DNA of 64,000 nt from Croceivirga sp. (GTDB lineage Bacteria > Bacteroidota > Bacteroidia > Flavobacteriales > Flavobacteriaceae): positions 1-64,000 of the forward strand of contig JANQKR010000017.1 of assembly GCA_028281025.1 (NCBI GenBank), written 5' to 3'. The position numbers and the translations under genes are program-made. The notes below the pieces were generated by a model that had not been told where the DNA came from, ran no database searches, and saw nothing but the letters and a program-made list of their open reading frames with translations. This document shows, one piece after another, positions 1-10,300 of the stretch (the first letter of the stretch is position 1; every line of letters begins with the position of its first letter).

Positions 1-219
1 ACCGGCGAAAAGGAGGTGAGCAAAATACGGGCGGATGTCTTTTTTAGGTTGAAGCAGGGGGAGTTTATCGCCTTTGCCGATGGCAGGGAGCAGAAAATCC
101 AATTTAAAAAGCCAGAATTAAAACGTGGGTTACCCCCAACAAAAAACCAGGCTGAGATTGACCTGGAAGGAAATTTTTACCGAATCCATGCCGAGATACG
201 TTCCCTGTTCGGGAAATAG
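1..219 (+). CDS. C-terminal end of a probable conjugative coupling protein (partial)
   Basis: The reading frame is open from base 1 to the TAG at 217-219, so this is the last 72 codons of a gene that begins outside the window; the GTG at 16 is not needed as a start. The visible part contains VFFRLKQGEFIAFADGRE followed by a basic tail ending in FYRIHAEIRSLFGK. This pattern resembles the C-termini of Bacteroidetes MobC/TraG-type (VirD4-like) coupling ATPases, which hand the relaxase-DNA complex to the secretion channel; the ATPase motifs themselves would lie upstream. It runs convergently towards the tra operon on the opposite strand, with one base between the stop codons. The assignment rests on memory of the family and on context; another mobilisation protein is possible. 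Confidence 0.5.
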   Translation, partial: TGEKEVSKIRADVFFRLKQGEFIAFADGREQKIQFKKPELKRGLPPTKNQAEIDLEGNFYRIHAEIRSLFGK

Positions 220-220
220 G

Positions 221-1021
221 CTAACGCAATCGGACGGTGAGGTTTCGACTGCCGCGGGTTTCCAACACCTTTAATTGAAGCCGTTCCTCTTGGTTCAAGG
301 TGAATTTCGGATAGACCACTACAAAACGGTGCGTTGTGCCAGGACCGATGATCTTGGGCTGATGATGGGTATAGAGCGGCGTAATGGGCAGTTCCTGATA
401 GGAGGCTTTCCGTTTTTGGGTGCCCAATACTTTTGATAGCTGCAATTGGCCCAATTCGTAGGTGATGGCGGAGCGATTTTTTAACTCGTACAAGAGATAC
501 ACCACATTCTTATGGTAGAGGCTTTTAGCCATCCGGATACGAAGGCCCTTTTGCCGTTTGATATGATGGAATGTACGGCCACGTTCCAACAGCTTTCGGC
601 AGTTTTCGGCGTAGTTTGGTTTTGTGTGTGGAGTAACCGGAACACTATTATTTTCAATTGGTTGGATGGCTTCCTTTTCGTGTGGCTTTTTAAGCTGTTG
701 TGCCATCGGAACAAAATGATGCCATTGATCTAGGTTTTCACGGTAGGCCAAGATAAAACCATAGAGCTTTCCATCCATTGTACGTACCAATAGATTGCTC
801 TCCTGGCCCGCTTGGGCCTGTAACAATCCCAAGGTTTCGGCTGTTTCCTGGTTAAAGCTAAAGGCGAAATTGGCGGAACCGGTGATGCCTTTTTGGATAG
901 GGCTTTCAAAGGATAGCGACACCACCTGATGGGCATTGGCATAGAGGGTATCCGGGATTTGCCCTTTCATTGGTATCCAACTAACGGTCAATAAAACGGA
1001 AAATAAAGTGATTTTTTTCAT
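221..1021 (-). CDS. traN: Conjugative transposon protein TraN (DUF4138)
   Basis: Predicted 266-residue periplasmic/outer-membrane-associated component of the CTnDOT-type conjugation channel. The ATG at 1021 is chosen because it opens directly into a signal peptide (MKKITLFSVLLTVSWIPMKG) and lies just downstream of the traM stop; an in-frame upstream ATG at 1072 would add a non-hydrophobic leader overlapping traM. The body (VVSLSFESPIQKGITGSANF, then LLVRTMDGKLYGFILAY) matches the usual TraN pattern of beta-rich segments binding the TraM partner. It is the last gene of the leftward tra operon here; no traO/P/Q follows, because the neighbour is convergent. Confidence 0.88.
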   Translation of the reverse strand: MKKITLFSVLLTVSWIPMKGQIPDTLYANAHQVVSLSFESPIQKGITGSANFAFSFNQETAETLGLLQAQAGQESNLLVRTMDGKLYGFILAYRENLDQWHHFVPMAQQLKKPHEKEAIQPIENNSVPVTPHTKPNYAENCRKLLERGRTFHHIKRQKGLRIRMAKSLYHKNVVYLLYELKNRSAITYELGQLQLSKVLGTQKRKASYQELPITPLYTHHQPKIIGPGTTHRFVVVYPKFTLNQEERLQLKVLETRGSRNLTVRLR

Positions 1022-1031
1022 CGATTTTTTG

Positions 1032-1961
1032 TTATTGATTGGAATTCGATTGTAACAGCAGCCGATGGCCATCCAAAACGGTCACCTTCAGGTTACGCTG
1101 CCTGCGTTGGAACACATTCTTTAGGCCCCTGACCTGGGGCAGTCCAGCAATATTGATGTCTTGTATTGCATCCTGGGTAACCTCCCGTGTAGCTTCTTCC
1201 CGAAGCGAGTTTTCCAGATACAACCCTTCCATATCGTCCTGAAGATCATAGGCGACTAGTTCCAAAGAAACTCCACCGATTTCGGTCAACTGTACCAGAA
1301 CCCGGTTCGGCCGAAAACGTACCGTCCCAAATAGCAAAGTATTCTCAGGTAAGTGATGTCCGTTTAGACTTAGGGCTTCTACCAAACGCAATCGGATACG
1401 GCTGTTCTTACGCAACACCTGTTTGCCGTCCACTTCGACCAATAGCTTGGGTATGGAATTCGTGTCAACCGCTTTGGGATTTGCCGCAAAAAACAGTTGG
1501 TGTTCCAGGGCCAATTCCTGGGCGGAAAGGGACAGGGGAAGGGTTCCTTTTGGATGGGTCGTTTCCTGCTGAGGGACTGTTTCCTTTTCCAAAGGCTCGG
1601 GCTGCTTTTCAAAATCAAATTGATAGTTTGCGGTATACTGCCGTTGTCCCTGGAGACTGTCGATTAGGCGCTGTTTTTCATATTCCATATAATCCGGATT
1701 GAAATAGCCCTTGTCATCCATCATGTGTTCGGGATAAACGGAAGGTACCGTCTTTTCCCGTTCTTCCTTAAGGGCGTCGATGGCCTCAAGTTTGGTTGAG
1801 TATTCGGATTCGGCATCCTCCCATTGGGGAATCTCAGGTTGGGTCAGGGTGTTTTCGGTTTCGTCTTCGTCGTTTAGCAGGGTATAGCTATAAGCTCCCA
1901 AAAAAATGAGGAGGGTCGCTATGACCCCGGCAAATACGATTTTGTTCTTTTCAAGTTTCAT
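1032..1961 (-). CDS. traM: Conjugative transposon protein TraM
   Basis: A 309-residue protein with a short cytoplasmic N-terminus, one membrane segment at about residues 8-28 (IVFAGVIATLLIFLGAYSYT), an acidic and proline-rich linker, and a C-terminal periplasmic domain. The C-terminal part (residues about 185-309) shows the VDGKQVLRKNSRIRLRL and LPENTLLFGTVRF pattern typical of TraM, a VirB10-like protein that bridges inner and outer membranes. It lies 6 bases downstream of traK and 10 bases upstream of the traN start, so the genes are surely co-transcribed. Length and layout are normal for the family. Confidence 0.9.
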   Translation of the reverse strand: MKLEKNKIVFAGVIATLLIFLGAYSYTLLNDEDETENTLTQPEIPQWEDAESEYSTKLEAIDALKEEREKTVPSVYPEHMMDDKGYFNPDYMEYEKQRLIDSLQGQRQYTANYQFDFEKQPEPLEKETVPQQETTHPKGTLPLSLSAQELALEHQLFFAANPKAVDTNSIPKLLVEVDGKQVLRKNSRIRLRLVEALSLNGHHLPENTLLFGTVRFRPNRVLVQLTEIGGVSLELVAYDLQDDMEGLYLENSLREEATREVTQDAIQDINIAGLPQVRGLKNVFQRRQRNLKVTVLDGHRLLLQSNSNQ

Positions 1962-1967
1962 AAGGCG

Positions 1968-2582
1968 TTATTTTTCGTTGGGGATTTTTCTCAAAGTTTT
2001 TTCAAAGAAATCGGTGATCAACAAGCCATGGGGATTGTTGGGAAAGTGGCGTTCCACCTGGATCAGTTTTCCGGTGGTGATGAGTTCGTACTGGTCAATT
2101 ACCGCCCCGCGTTTGATCTCAAAAAAGGTACGGGTGGTAAAGGAAAGTGGCACGGCCCCCAGTTCAATTTGGGAATCCACCTGGGTCACCTCTTGCACCA
2201 GGGAATATTGGATCAAACGGTTATAGGTGCCCTCCAGTTTTTTTTGACGGTATAGCTCATCCACTGAGCCGTCGCCCCACCATAGGGCCTTTTCCATGTG
2301 GGCCTCAAAGGTGGAGGCATCGATACCGTAAAATACCTGATGGAACCGTTCCAGATGGGCCAGGGCCTCCACTTCCAGTTGCTGCTTTTGGTTGCCCCAT
2401 TTCAGTGGCAATACCTCGCCCTGGGGGTCGATGGCAAAGGCATTTTCCAGACTTTCCTTGTGGATATGGTAGGCCATCCAACCGGAAAACCCGCTGCTGA
2501 GAAAGGCCATGACGACCACACTGATGACAATGATACGGTTGATGCGAAACAGGGTATGGATGTTCTGATAGGAAAATTTCAT
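1968..2582 (-). CDS. traK: Conjugative transposon protein TraK
   Basis: A 204-residue bitopic inner-membrane protein of the mating channel, VirB8-like in role. The N-terminus has MKFSYQNIHTLFRINRIIVI followed by a membrane segment (about residues 17-37) and a periplasmic domain containing the characteristic LERFHQVFYGID and ALWWGDGSV segments. The C-terminus (LIQVERHFPNNPHGLLI) is also typical of TraK. It sits between traJ and traM in the order known from CTnDOT. The ATG at 2582 opens straight into the conserved N-terminus. Confidence 0.92.
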   Translation of the reverse strand: MKFSYQNIHTLFRINRIIVISVVVMAFLSSGFSGWMAYHIHKESLENAFAIDPQGEVLPLKWGNQKQQLEVEALAHLERFHQVFYGIDASTFEAHMEKALWWGDGSVDELYRQKKLEGTYNRLIQYSLVQEVTQVDSQIELGAVPLSFTTRTFFEIKRGAVIDQYELITTGKLIQVERHFPNNPHGLLITDFFEKTLRKIPNEK

Positions 2583-2611
2583 AGGGAGTATAGTTTAGGC
2601 CCATTGGGGCT

Positions 2612-3457
2612 TTACGAGCTAAAGAGTTTAAGGGTGAATGAGGTGGCCTTCTTATAGAGTTTGAATTTCAGAAACACGATAAAGCCGATGGTTCCAAGTT
2701 CTACCACCGGGCCAAAGATGCGACCGCCAGTATCGGTGCCAAACAGATTGGACCAAAAATTGGTGGTCATCTCCGTATACAGGATGTTGACAAAGACATT
2801 GACCAAAAAGAAGGCGGGCACCAGCATATAGACCCCGGCATAAAGCTTAAAGAAACCATAGGCCAGTGACCGGAACTTTTCGAACACGGCGAGACTGATG
2901 ACCAGCGGAAAAAAGGCCTGCAAAATGCCGAGCAGGAAATACCGTTCCGCTAAAAACAAAGGATACAAAAACAAATCGATGAGCCATAGGAACAGGCTGA
3001 TGATAAAAGCCAAGATGCGCCATCCAAATAGGGGGGTAACCAAAGCTTCATACAGAAGAGCCATCGCTTTTTTGGCGGCCTCCAGAGCGCCCACTTCCTC
3101 CTCAATCGGGATGTCCTGCAATTGGAGGGGGAGGAGCGCCGGGGCCGTGTCCCGATATTGACCTTCAATGGCCACCAGGATACCATCAAAGAAGCCCAAC
3201 ACCTGATCAGAAAAGATGACCAACAGCACCACCATCAGATTCTTGGCCAGTTCATTGGGATGAAGCCCCCAGGTATAGCCCTCTTTTTCGGCTACTCCTT
3301 CATTGTATTTTTTGAGGATATTGACCAAAAAGAACACCACTGCCAAAACCTTGATGCCGAAAATCGTGTATTGGGAAAAATCACTGGCCTTGATGGTCTG
3401 GAAGATGGCATCCACATATTCAAGGCCGATGCCCAAAAAGATGGTGGCAACCTGCAT
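2612..3457 (-). CDS. traJ: Conjugative transposon protein TraJ (VirB6-like membrane protein)
   Basis: A 281-residue polytopic inner-membrane protein with about six hydrophobic segments, for example around ALVTPLFGWRILAFIISLFL and FGPVVELGTIGFIVFLKF. TraJ proteins of Bacteroidetes conjugative elements are thought to form the inner-membrane part of the channel, like VirB6. The start used is the ATG at 3457, which overlaps the upstream TGA by one base (TGATG), a typical coupled arrangement; a TTG one codon earlier is less likely. The conserved motif GYTWGLHPNELAKNLMVVLL lies in the N-terminal third. Confidence 0.88.
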   Translation of the reverse strand: MQVATIFLGIGLEYVDAIFQTIKASDFSQYTIFGIKVLAVVFFLVNILKKYNEGVAEKEGYTWGLHPNELAKNLMVVLLVIFSDQVLGFFDGILVAIEGQYRDTAPALLPLQLQDIPIEEEVGALEAAKKAMALLYEALVTPLFGWRILAFIISLFLWLIDLFLYPLFLAERYFLLGILQAFFPLVISLAVFEKFRSLAYGFFKLYAGVYMLVPAFFLVNVFVNILYTEMTTNFWSNLFGTDTGGRIFGPVVELGTIGFIVFLKFKLYKKATSFTLKLFSS

Positions 3458-4068
3458 CAATAGTTGGTTTCTCGGTTGTTGATCAGGTCCTGCATCCTTC
3501 GGAAATCGATAATATCATTGTACCGACGTGTCTTTTGGATAATCTCGGCCACCATTTCCTGCGATTGCCGCTCCTTTTCCTTCAAGAGGGCCGTTCGCTC
3601 CGCATCGGACATTTTCAAAAAATCACTGGATAAAATATGGTTGATGAAATCCAGGTCATCGATGGCCGTGGCCATGATCAGCTCAAAGGAGGTGCTGATT
3701 TGCTCCACTTCCTCTGCACGGATATAAGGGGAACCCAAAATATCGTTGAGATCCCGCCGTACCGTGCGTAATAGGATATCGTGGTTCCGGGCCAGTTCCC
3801 GCACCGCTTTCAGTTCCCTAATGACATTGTTCACCTTGACGATATTGTCCTTTTGCTCTTTCAAAAATTCCACGGTCTTCAACAGCTCGGCGGTCTGTTT
3901 GGCGGATTCCAGCAGCGATTTGGTCATACTGACAAAGTTGGTATTGTCATACACCGGCATCCCCTGGGCCCCAGCAATGCGGGGAGATAATAATAGGGCC
4001 AGTGTTAGGGCCAACACTATTAAGGTTGGTATGTTTTTCCTAATGTTACGTGTCTTTTTTGTTTTCAT
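3457..4068 (-). CDS. Conjugal transfer protein, VirB5-like periplasmic (TraI-like)
   Basis: A 203-residue secreted protein. It starts with a basic stretch and a long hydrophobic signal segment (IPTLIVLALTLALLLSPRIAGA), followed by a mostly helical, charged body with a long coiled-coil-like region (KTVEFLKEQKDNIVKVNNVI). Position between the VirB4-type ATPase traG and traJ, size and helical periplasmic character fit the TraI-position component of Bacteroidetes elements, similar in form to VirB5/TrbJ. There is no enzymatic motif. Its stop overlaps the traJ start by one base. The name is uncertain; the role in the transfer apparatus is well supported by context. Confidence 0.75.
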   Translation of the reverse strand: MKTKKTRNIRKNIPTLIVLALTLALLLSPRIAGAQGMPVYDNTNFVSMTKSLLESAKQTAELLKTVEFLKEQKDNIVKVNNVIRELKAVRELARNHDILLRTVRRDLNDILGSPYIRAEEVEQISTSFELIMATAIDDLDFINHILSSDFLKMSDAERTALLKEKERQSQEMVAEIIQKTRRYNDIIDFRRMQDLINNRETNY

Positions 4069-4069
4069 A

Positions 4070-6523
4070 TCAATTCTGTTTACGGGTTACTGATTGGGCT
4101 CCTCCCCTTATGGGAGGTTGGGTGGGGCCTTTTAGAAATTCTTTGATGGCTTGCTCCATATCCTGCGTTTTTTGATACATCCGCATGATAGCCTCAGATT
4201 CGGCACCATCGGTTAGATAAGCAGCATACACCTCGGGAGGTACTTCTAACCGGAAGACGTTACCCTCCTTTCCAATCTTTAAAAAGAACTCCGTGTACTT
4301 CCGTTCCCCAGTCAGGTCGTTGCGCATAGATCGCAATTGGTCGTGGTCGTGATCGGACAGGCTTAGCCTGTCTTTTAATTCTTTATAGCCCTTTTCATTT
4401 TTAAGGCTGTAGATGACCTGGGTATTTTCGAGGATGCTCGCCGAAGTATGGGTGTCGGGCAATTGGTTGATACTCTGCAAAATGATGCCAATGGCCCCGT
4501 TCTGTTTCCGGATGGCCTGGTAGTAGAATTCGACACTTTCCAAGACATTGCCAAATTTTAGCTGCTTGGCGAACTCGTCGAAAAGGATGATGCCCCGCTC
4601 GGAACGATTCCTCCAGATGGTGCGCTGTATGGCCGTCTTGATAAGCTTCAGCATAATGGACAACAACTCCTTATGGTCCTTGACTTCGTCCAGCTCAAAA
4701 ATGATCAGCCGTTTGTCCTCCAACCGATAAGTATGGTCGGCACTGGAAGCAAACAGAAAACTGTACAGCCCAACCTCTACATATTCCGAAAGGATATGGA
4801 GAAAGTTCGCCACATCAAAACTTGAAATATCGATTTTTAGACGCTCCAACAATTCCTTTTGGTGTTCGGTCAAAAAATTATAGAAACCATTTAAGGAGTG
4901 CCCAAACCGAACAGCCTCGTAATAGGCCAACAACAGTTTTTTAAGGGATACGGACTGGGATTTGGAGATTGATGTATCCGAAGCGTACAGCTCAAACAGA
5001 AAATGGGCCAGGTCTTCCAACCGCTCTGGGTCTAAGTCGGCCTCGGAAGCGATATAAAAGGGATTGATGCCCAGATTCTTGCCTTTTTCATAGCGTAGAA
5101 TCGTATGTTGTCCAGGATAGAGCTGGGCGAATTTGGTATAGGAACCACCGAGGTCGATGATGACCAGCCGAACGTCGGCCTCGAAGTACTGGCGCAGAAT
5201 ATGGTTGGCCAAAAAGGATTTGCCCTCGCCAGTGGGGGCAAAAATGGCAAAGTTTCGGGCCTTGATGCGCTTTTTCCGTTCGTCCCAAACATCCTTGAAA
5301 ACGGGAATGTTGAAGACTCTTTCATTAAATAGGATTCCTGTATTATCGGATTGGTAGTTGGTCGTATTCAGAAACAGGCACAGGGCATGCTTTAAATCAG
5401 TTACGTACAAATCCCCATCCGAAAAGTTGGGGGCATGGCAGGGGTAGCTATTCAGAAAGTAGTGTATACGTTCAGCACCTCTGGGATAGTAGGGCAGGAT
5501 GTCCAACTCCTTTAGAGTAGCCTTGATTTTGGAAGCCACAGATTCCAATTGCGACTTTTCTTTCTGCCAATAAATAATGTTCAAATGACCGCGGATGACA
5601 CGGGATTGGTCGTCCTGGTTGATTTGTTCGCGTATTTCCGAGACCTTTTCAAGTACGACCTTGTTCTGCGAACCAAAATTGGAACTCTTTTTCAGTTCCT
5701 CGATTTTCTTGTCCAGTGCCTTGCGCCACTTTTGTTTGTCATCCAGATACAGGATTTGGTTGACGATATGGTCCTCTTCCAAGGTTAGTCCCAGCCCGTC
5801 GATAAAGCCCTGGTGGAAACTGAAGGCGTCCGAAGTATAGCTTGGATTGGGAATACTGCTCTGCACACTTTCTCCAAAACACAGTTCACTGTTAATGGCC
5901 AGTACCTCAAAGTGATGGTCGCCCACTTGAATGTCTTTTTTGTCCAAGACGATATCCGTATCCATATCCTCGGCAAAGCCATTAAAATAATTGTAGGTAT
6001 TGACCTCAAAGGTTTCGGGGGACATCTGTTTTAATGAAAACTTTCGGCTGTTGTTGAGATAGTTGACGGCATCTGTAACATTTCGGATAAAGTTTTGCAG
6101 CCGTTCATCCTGTTCTTTTGGTAGTGCTTTGGGAACCTTCAGAAACGGATTGCAGAATTTAGATTGCTGCATCCCTTTGTTATAGGCGAGGATAAAATAG
6201 AGCTGGCTTTGATGGTCCATATACTCCCTTCCTTCAAAATGGTCTGCGGTGGCCTTTTCCAAAAAACTGCATTGGGGCAATACGGAAACATCAAATTTCT
6301 TCTTTCTGAAAGTATCCTGTTTGTGGATGACCGTCCCAAAGGGAAGGGATTTTAGGGCCTGGAACCAGGTTGAGTGCAGTTCCTCATGGTCCATTTCCGA
6401 AAGGGAATGGATTTCGGGAAGGGATAAATTAAAGGCCGCTACCACATTGCCGTTACTGGCATAGACCGTATTCCCTTCCATGGTCAAAATGGGGGAGCGG
6501 GATGCAAAATCAATGGTCTTCAT
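4070..6523 (-). CDS. traG: TraG conjugation ATPase (VirB4 family)
   Basis: An 817-residue cytoplasmic ATPase that powers assembly and operation of the mating channel. The N-terminal half is the VirB4-type domain; the C-terminal half is a RecA-like ATPase with Walker A APTGEGKSF (about residue 430) and Walker B IILFDEFAK (about residue 645), and the nearby IRKQNGAIGIILQSINQL segment typical of VirB4 proteins. The start is the ATG at 6523 (MKTIDFASRSP), which overlaps the end of traF by 14 bases; an upstream in-frame ATG would overlap it more. Length is normal for Bacteroidetes TraG. One base separates it from the next gene. Confidence 0.93.
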   Translation of the reverse strand: MKTIDFASRSPILTMEGNTVYASNGNVVAAFNLSLPEIHSLSEMDHEELHSTWFQALKSLPFGTVIHKQDTFRKKKFDVSVLPQCSFLEKATADHFEGREYMDHQSQLYFILAYNKGMQQSKFCNPFLKVPKALPKEQDERLQNFIRNVTDAVNYLNNSRKFSLKQMSPETFEVNTYNYFNGFAEDMDTDIVLDKKDIQVGDHHFEVLAINSELCFGESVQSSIPNPSYTSDAFSFHQGFIDGLGLTLEEDHIVNQILYLDDKQKWRKALDKKIEELKKSSNFGSQNKVVLEKVSEIREQINQDDQSRVIRGHLNIIYWQKEKSQLESVASKIKATLKELDILPYYPRGAERIHYFLNSYPCHAPNFSDGDLYVTDLKHALCLFLNTTNYQSDNTGILFNERVFNIPVFKDVWDERKKRIKARNFAIFAPTGEGKSFLANHILRQYFEADVRLVIIDLGGSYTKFAQLYPGQHTILRYEKGKNLGINPFYIASEADLDPERLEDLAHFLFELYASDTSISKSQSVSLKKLLLAYYEAVRFGHSLNGFYNFLTEHQKELLERLKIDISSFDVANFLHILSEYVEVGLYSFLFASSADHTYRLEDKRLIIFELDEVKDHKELLSIMLKLIKTAIQRTIWRNRSERGIILFDEFAKQLKFGNVLESVEFYYQAIRKQNGAIGIILQSINQLPDTHTSASILENTQVIYSLKNEKGYKELKDRLSLSDHDHDQLRSMRNDLTGERKYTEFFLKIGKEGNVFRLEVPPEVYAAYLTDGAESEAIMRMYQKTQDMEQAIKEFLKGPTQPPIRGGAQSVTRKQN

Positions 6524-6794
6524 AGGCCAAAAAGCTGTTTTGTCTATTACTGATATGTTTGGGAAAGGGATGCCCAAAGGCGAGCATTTGCGGGTTATTG
6601 GTCAATTTGGTCAATATGATGTAGAGCAGGGGATTCCAAAGTAGAGCTCCCAGAATGCTCCCCAGTCCAAAGGAAAAGATGATGACCATCAGGGAACCGA
6701 TGACCGAGACCATCTGAAGTGCGAACAGGGTCAACGGCAATCCAAAGATGAGTGCTCGCTTGCGTATGTTTCGATACACTTCGTATTTTTTCAT
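6510..6794 (-). CDS. traF: Conjugative transposon protein TraF (DUF4133)
   Basis: A 94-residue inner-membrane protein with two hydrophobic segments (about residues 16-35 and 38-60) after the basic start MKKYEVYRNIRKRALIFGLP. It is of the size and position of DUF4133/TraF, a VirB3-like partner of the TraG ATPase. The terminal bases overlap the start of traG, which suggests translational coupling. Together with traE upstream it forms the canonical E-F-G order. Confidence 0.88.
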   Translation of the reverse strand: MKKYEVYRNIRKRALIFGLPLTLFALQMVSVIGSLMVIIFSFGLGSILGALLWNPLLYIILTKLTNNPQMLAFGHPFPKHISNRQNSFLAYEDH

Positions 6795-6824
6795 GAGTCA
6801 GGGATTAAAGGGCCTCTTTAAGGC

Positions 6825-7112
6825 TTAGACTACGATTCCGATGAGATAGGTAAAGATGCCGACCACGGCCCCAGCGATTAGGACGAAGACCAACACACGG
6901 GTGATACCCTTTTTGAGATCGGCATTCTCCCCAAAGAAGTGCCCGGCGTTGAAAAGAAAGCCAATCAAGAAGATGACACCCAAGATGATTGGGAAAATGG
7001 CCCGAATGGTATCGGAAACATCATTGACGGAATCCTCAATGCCCCCGATTTGAGCAAATAGGGTGTTGGAAACAAACAGTAAAAAGAAAGAGACAAACAG
7101 TGATTTTCTCAT
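6825..7112 (-). CDS. traE: Conjugative transposon protein TraE (DUF4134, VirB2-like)
   Basis: A 95-residue small membrane protein with a cleavable signal peptide (ending near NTLFAQ) and two further hydrophobic segments separated by a short polar loop (HFFGENADLKKG). This is the DUF4134 layout, comparable to the VirB2 pilin precursor. It is the first gene of the tra operon seen here; the 200 bases upstream separate it from the A+T-rich defence island, and the operon promoter should lie in 7113-7313. Confidence 0.9.
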   Translation of the reverse strand: MRKSLFVSFFLLFVSNTLFAQIGGIEDSVNDVSDTIRAIFPIILGVIFLIGFLFNAGHFFGENADLKKGITRVLVFVLIAGAVVGIFTYLIGIVV

Positions 7113-7313
7113 ATCAAAAGTGCTTTAGGTTTTGATTGTTTTTGATACTCGAAAAGTACTTTGGTAGCTATTTAAAACAGTTGATTTTCAGGTTTTTGTA
7201 GATAAAATAAAATCTGGTTTTAGATAGTTCCTATTGATGCGGATTAGGTTTAAAAAATATTTTGAACTAGAAAGTCTATGTTAATAAATCATTCTTTTCA
7301 ACGGTGTTAAGCT

Positions 7314-10300
7314 TCATTCACTCTCAATTAAATCCAATTCAGCTTCATATTCATATTCTTCTTTGAATACTTTGTTTACAGAGTAGGTTACTTTTATTTC
7401 TTGTTCATTTTTAGGAAAACTAATGGCATAGCCAATAATTGGTTTATCAAATGGGGAATTTTCCCAACCATTGGGTTTTGGATTAAGAGGATATATTAAT
7501 AGTAATCCATTTTTAATACCTCTAGACTTTCTAATATTTTTCCCTGAAGGAAATTCAGGTGGAGTTTCACTTTTATTGGTTCTCTCACTTAGGTTCCAGT
7601 CATAAATAGTATCTTCAAGTGCTCTAGTGTAAATAGCACTATCTTCTGGTATATCTACAAATTCATGCCTTGGATCAATTATATGACTTTTGGCCATAAT
7701 GTAGTACTTACCCTTTCCATTTTCTATGTCTGTACGCATAGTTAGGCCAATTGAGATAGGTGTCCCGTCTATTTTAAAATGATTATCAGTAGCATTTCTT
7801 TTTGTTGAAACCAAACAAATTGACCAATCTCTTAAGGCATTATTAGATACTTGCTTTTCAATATACTCGACGATTTTCTCATTTTCTATGGGATTGTCTT
7901 CACGGCTAAATCCTTTTAAGAAGTTGATTACTTGGTTGTAATTATCCTCAGATTGCCATACATATGGTTGATATTCATTATCTACAGGTTGACCTAAATT
8001 ATTGATGAAGTCAACTGTGTGGTTGTAGTTTTTTTCAATAATACTTTTATCTCTAACAAAACGAGAGGTTTCTCTAAGCTTGTCTGAAAAACTCAAGACC
8101 ATTTCGTGACTATATCGAAACTTATTGGTTGCTGTAATTTGAAGGACATCAGGATGTTGTCTTACCTTTAATCCAAATTCCTTGGGAGATTTTCTCAAAT
8201 TATTCATCTCTTCAAAATCTTCTCTTAATTCATCAGATGCAATAGTGATAAATCGATACCATTGTTTAAGTTCTTTACTTGTAAAAATCCTACATAGGTC
8301 GATGTAACCAGGTCGATAACCGAACCAACGTCCCATCTGCATCAATGTATCATACATTTTAGATGCACGCAGATAATAACTTACGGTAAGGCCTTCTAGC
8401 GTAAGCCCTCTAGATAACTTATTTCCTCCAACTGCAATTACAGAGAGACCTTGATTTCTATTATCATAATAATCCAGAGGAGTGATATTTTTATATTTGA
8501 GTGCAGCTTCATTTTTATTGCCATGTACGGCTCTAACTTCAATTTTTGAGGCAGCTTTGTGAACTTGAGATTCTATTTCATACCACTCATGATGTCTAAT
8601 AAAAGGATCATCATAACGTTCATCATCAATAATTGAATTTGTGGTTGGAACATATTCTGTATTCCATATTTTTTTTAGTTCAGCGAATATGCTTCCTTCT
8701 TTGAATTCTATTTGTCTTTTGTAAGATTTTAGTTCTTCGTAAATCAAGTATGCTATTTTATCCTGCCACCTAACAAATCTGGTAACATGCACTAACATCG
8801 AATTATGTTTGGTGAAATGTCCTCTAGTTCTTCGTATGGCACAGGACAGTATGAAGCATTTGATTGCATATTTCAGGGTGTCTGGCAGGTACTCTGGTAG
8901 ATCATCCCAATGTTTGTGTTTGTCGGGTATGGAAATGTCGTAATCATCTATATCAATTACAATTGGTAGTGGTTGGTATACTTCTTCCATATCCTCAACA
9001 AGATTGGCATCTATCCCAAAAACTTGTCTTGGACCTATATAGTTTGAAGGAGGGGGTATATTTATTATAAAATCTCGAGGAAATAAATCTTCTCCCGACC
9101 GCTTAAAAAAATCTGATTGATTTACATTAACTCCAGGCTCAATTGACTGAAAATTGTCTGGAACAGGTATAAAAATATTAGCGAATGGTGTAGCGGTATA
9201 ACCTACATAGCCACTTTTTTGAAATATTGATAATAGGGAACGGATTAATCCATTTATAGTGGACACATTATCCTTACTTACATTGATTGACGCATTATCG
9301 GCTTCATCATCAATAACCAATGCTGCATATCTTATTATTTTTTTATTATTACCAATTGATTCTCCCGAGGAGGCTAATTGTCGAATAAGCTTTTCCAATA
9401 CTGACTTATTCTTCTTGATTACAAAAACGAAAGGGCCCGAACCATCTATGGGTACAGGGCTTCTTTGGAAATCCCCATCCAAATCACTTGATGTGAGTGG
9501 GGTAGGGACTAGGCTTGAGTCATAATTCCCAACCCCCCATTTATTAGAAGCAACGAGTCTTCTTTCAACTTGAGTGTCAAACCCAAGGAACCCTTTGTCT
9601 ATCCTAAATTGGGTTTGAGCACGTAAGTCGTTGTACATTCCAGTAAGCACAATAATTATTTTATAACCAGTATCCGCTGCTTTGTTTATTAAAGCCAGAT
9701 AATTACTGGTTTTTCCAGACTGTACATGACCAACCACCATTCCCCTTTTATCCCAAGATCCTTCTTCCAATGGATTCTTCAAATGATCTAGCAAATCATC
9801 CGTAATTTCATCAATTTTATCTATGGTATCTGGGGCATATTGTTCCTCTTTTTGCAAATATTGCTTGTACCTGTTCCAATATTTCCAGTTCTGTTTGGCT
9901 GATTTATCGATCCATGGAGAATATCCCTCATCCAGAATAGTATATGGGTCGGATTCAATGGTATATTGTTGCTCAATAAACTTTCTGATATGAAGTTCAT
10001 TGATGTCTTGTTTTGTGAAGGCAAGCATAGCTCTGTTGAATGCGCTATCGATATCTGTTTGATCGATAGGGATTTTTTTGCCTTTCAACAATGTGATTAT
10101 AAATTCAGTAAACTTTTCATTCTCCAATTTAATCCTGTCAACCTCAACTTTAAGTTCTTTTAGCTCTATCGCTATTTCATTTGGTGGATTCCCTTCCAAG
10201 GCATATTCATAGAGCTTTTGTGCTTCTACATAATCTGCATTATCCAAAGCCAGATGTCCAGCACTTCTAAATAGTACAGAACGGGTTGGTTCAATTTGTT

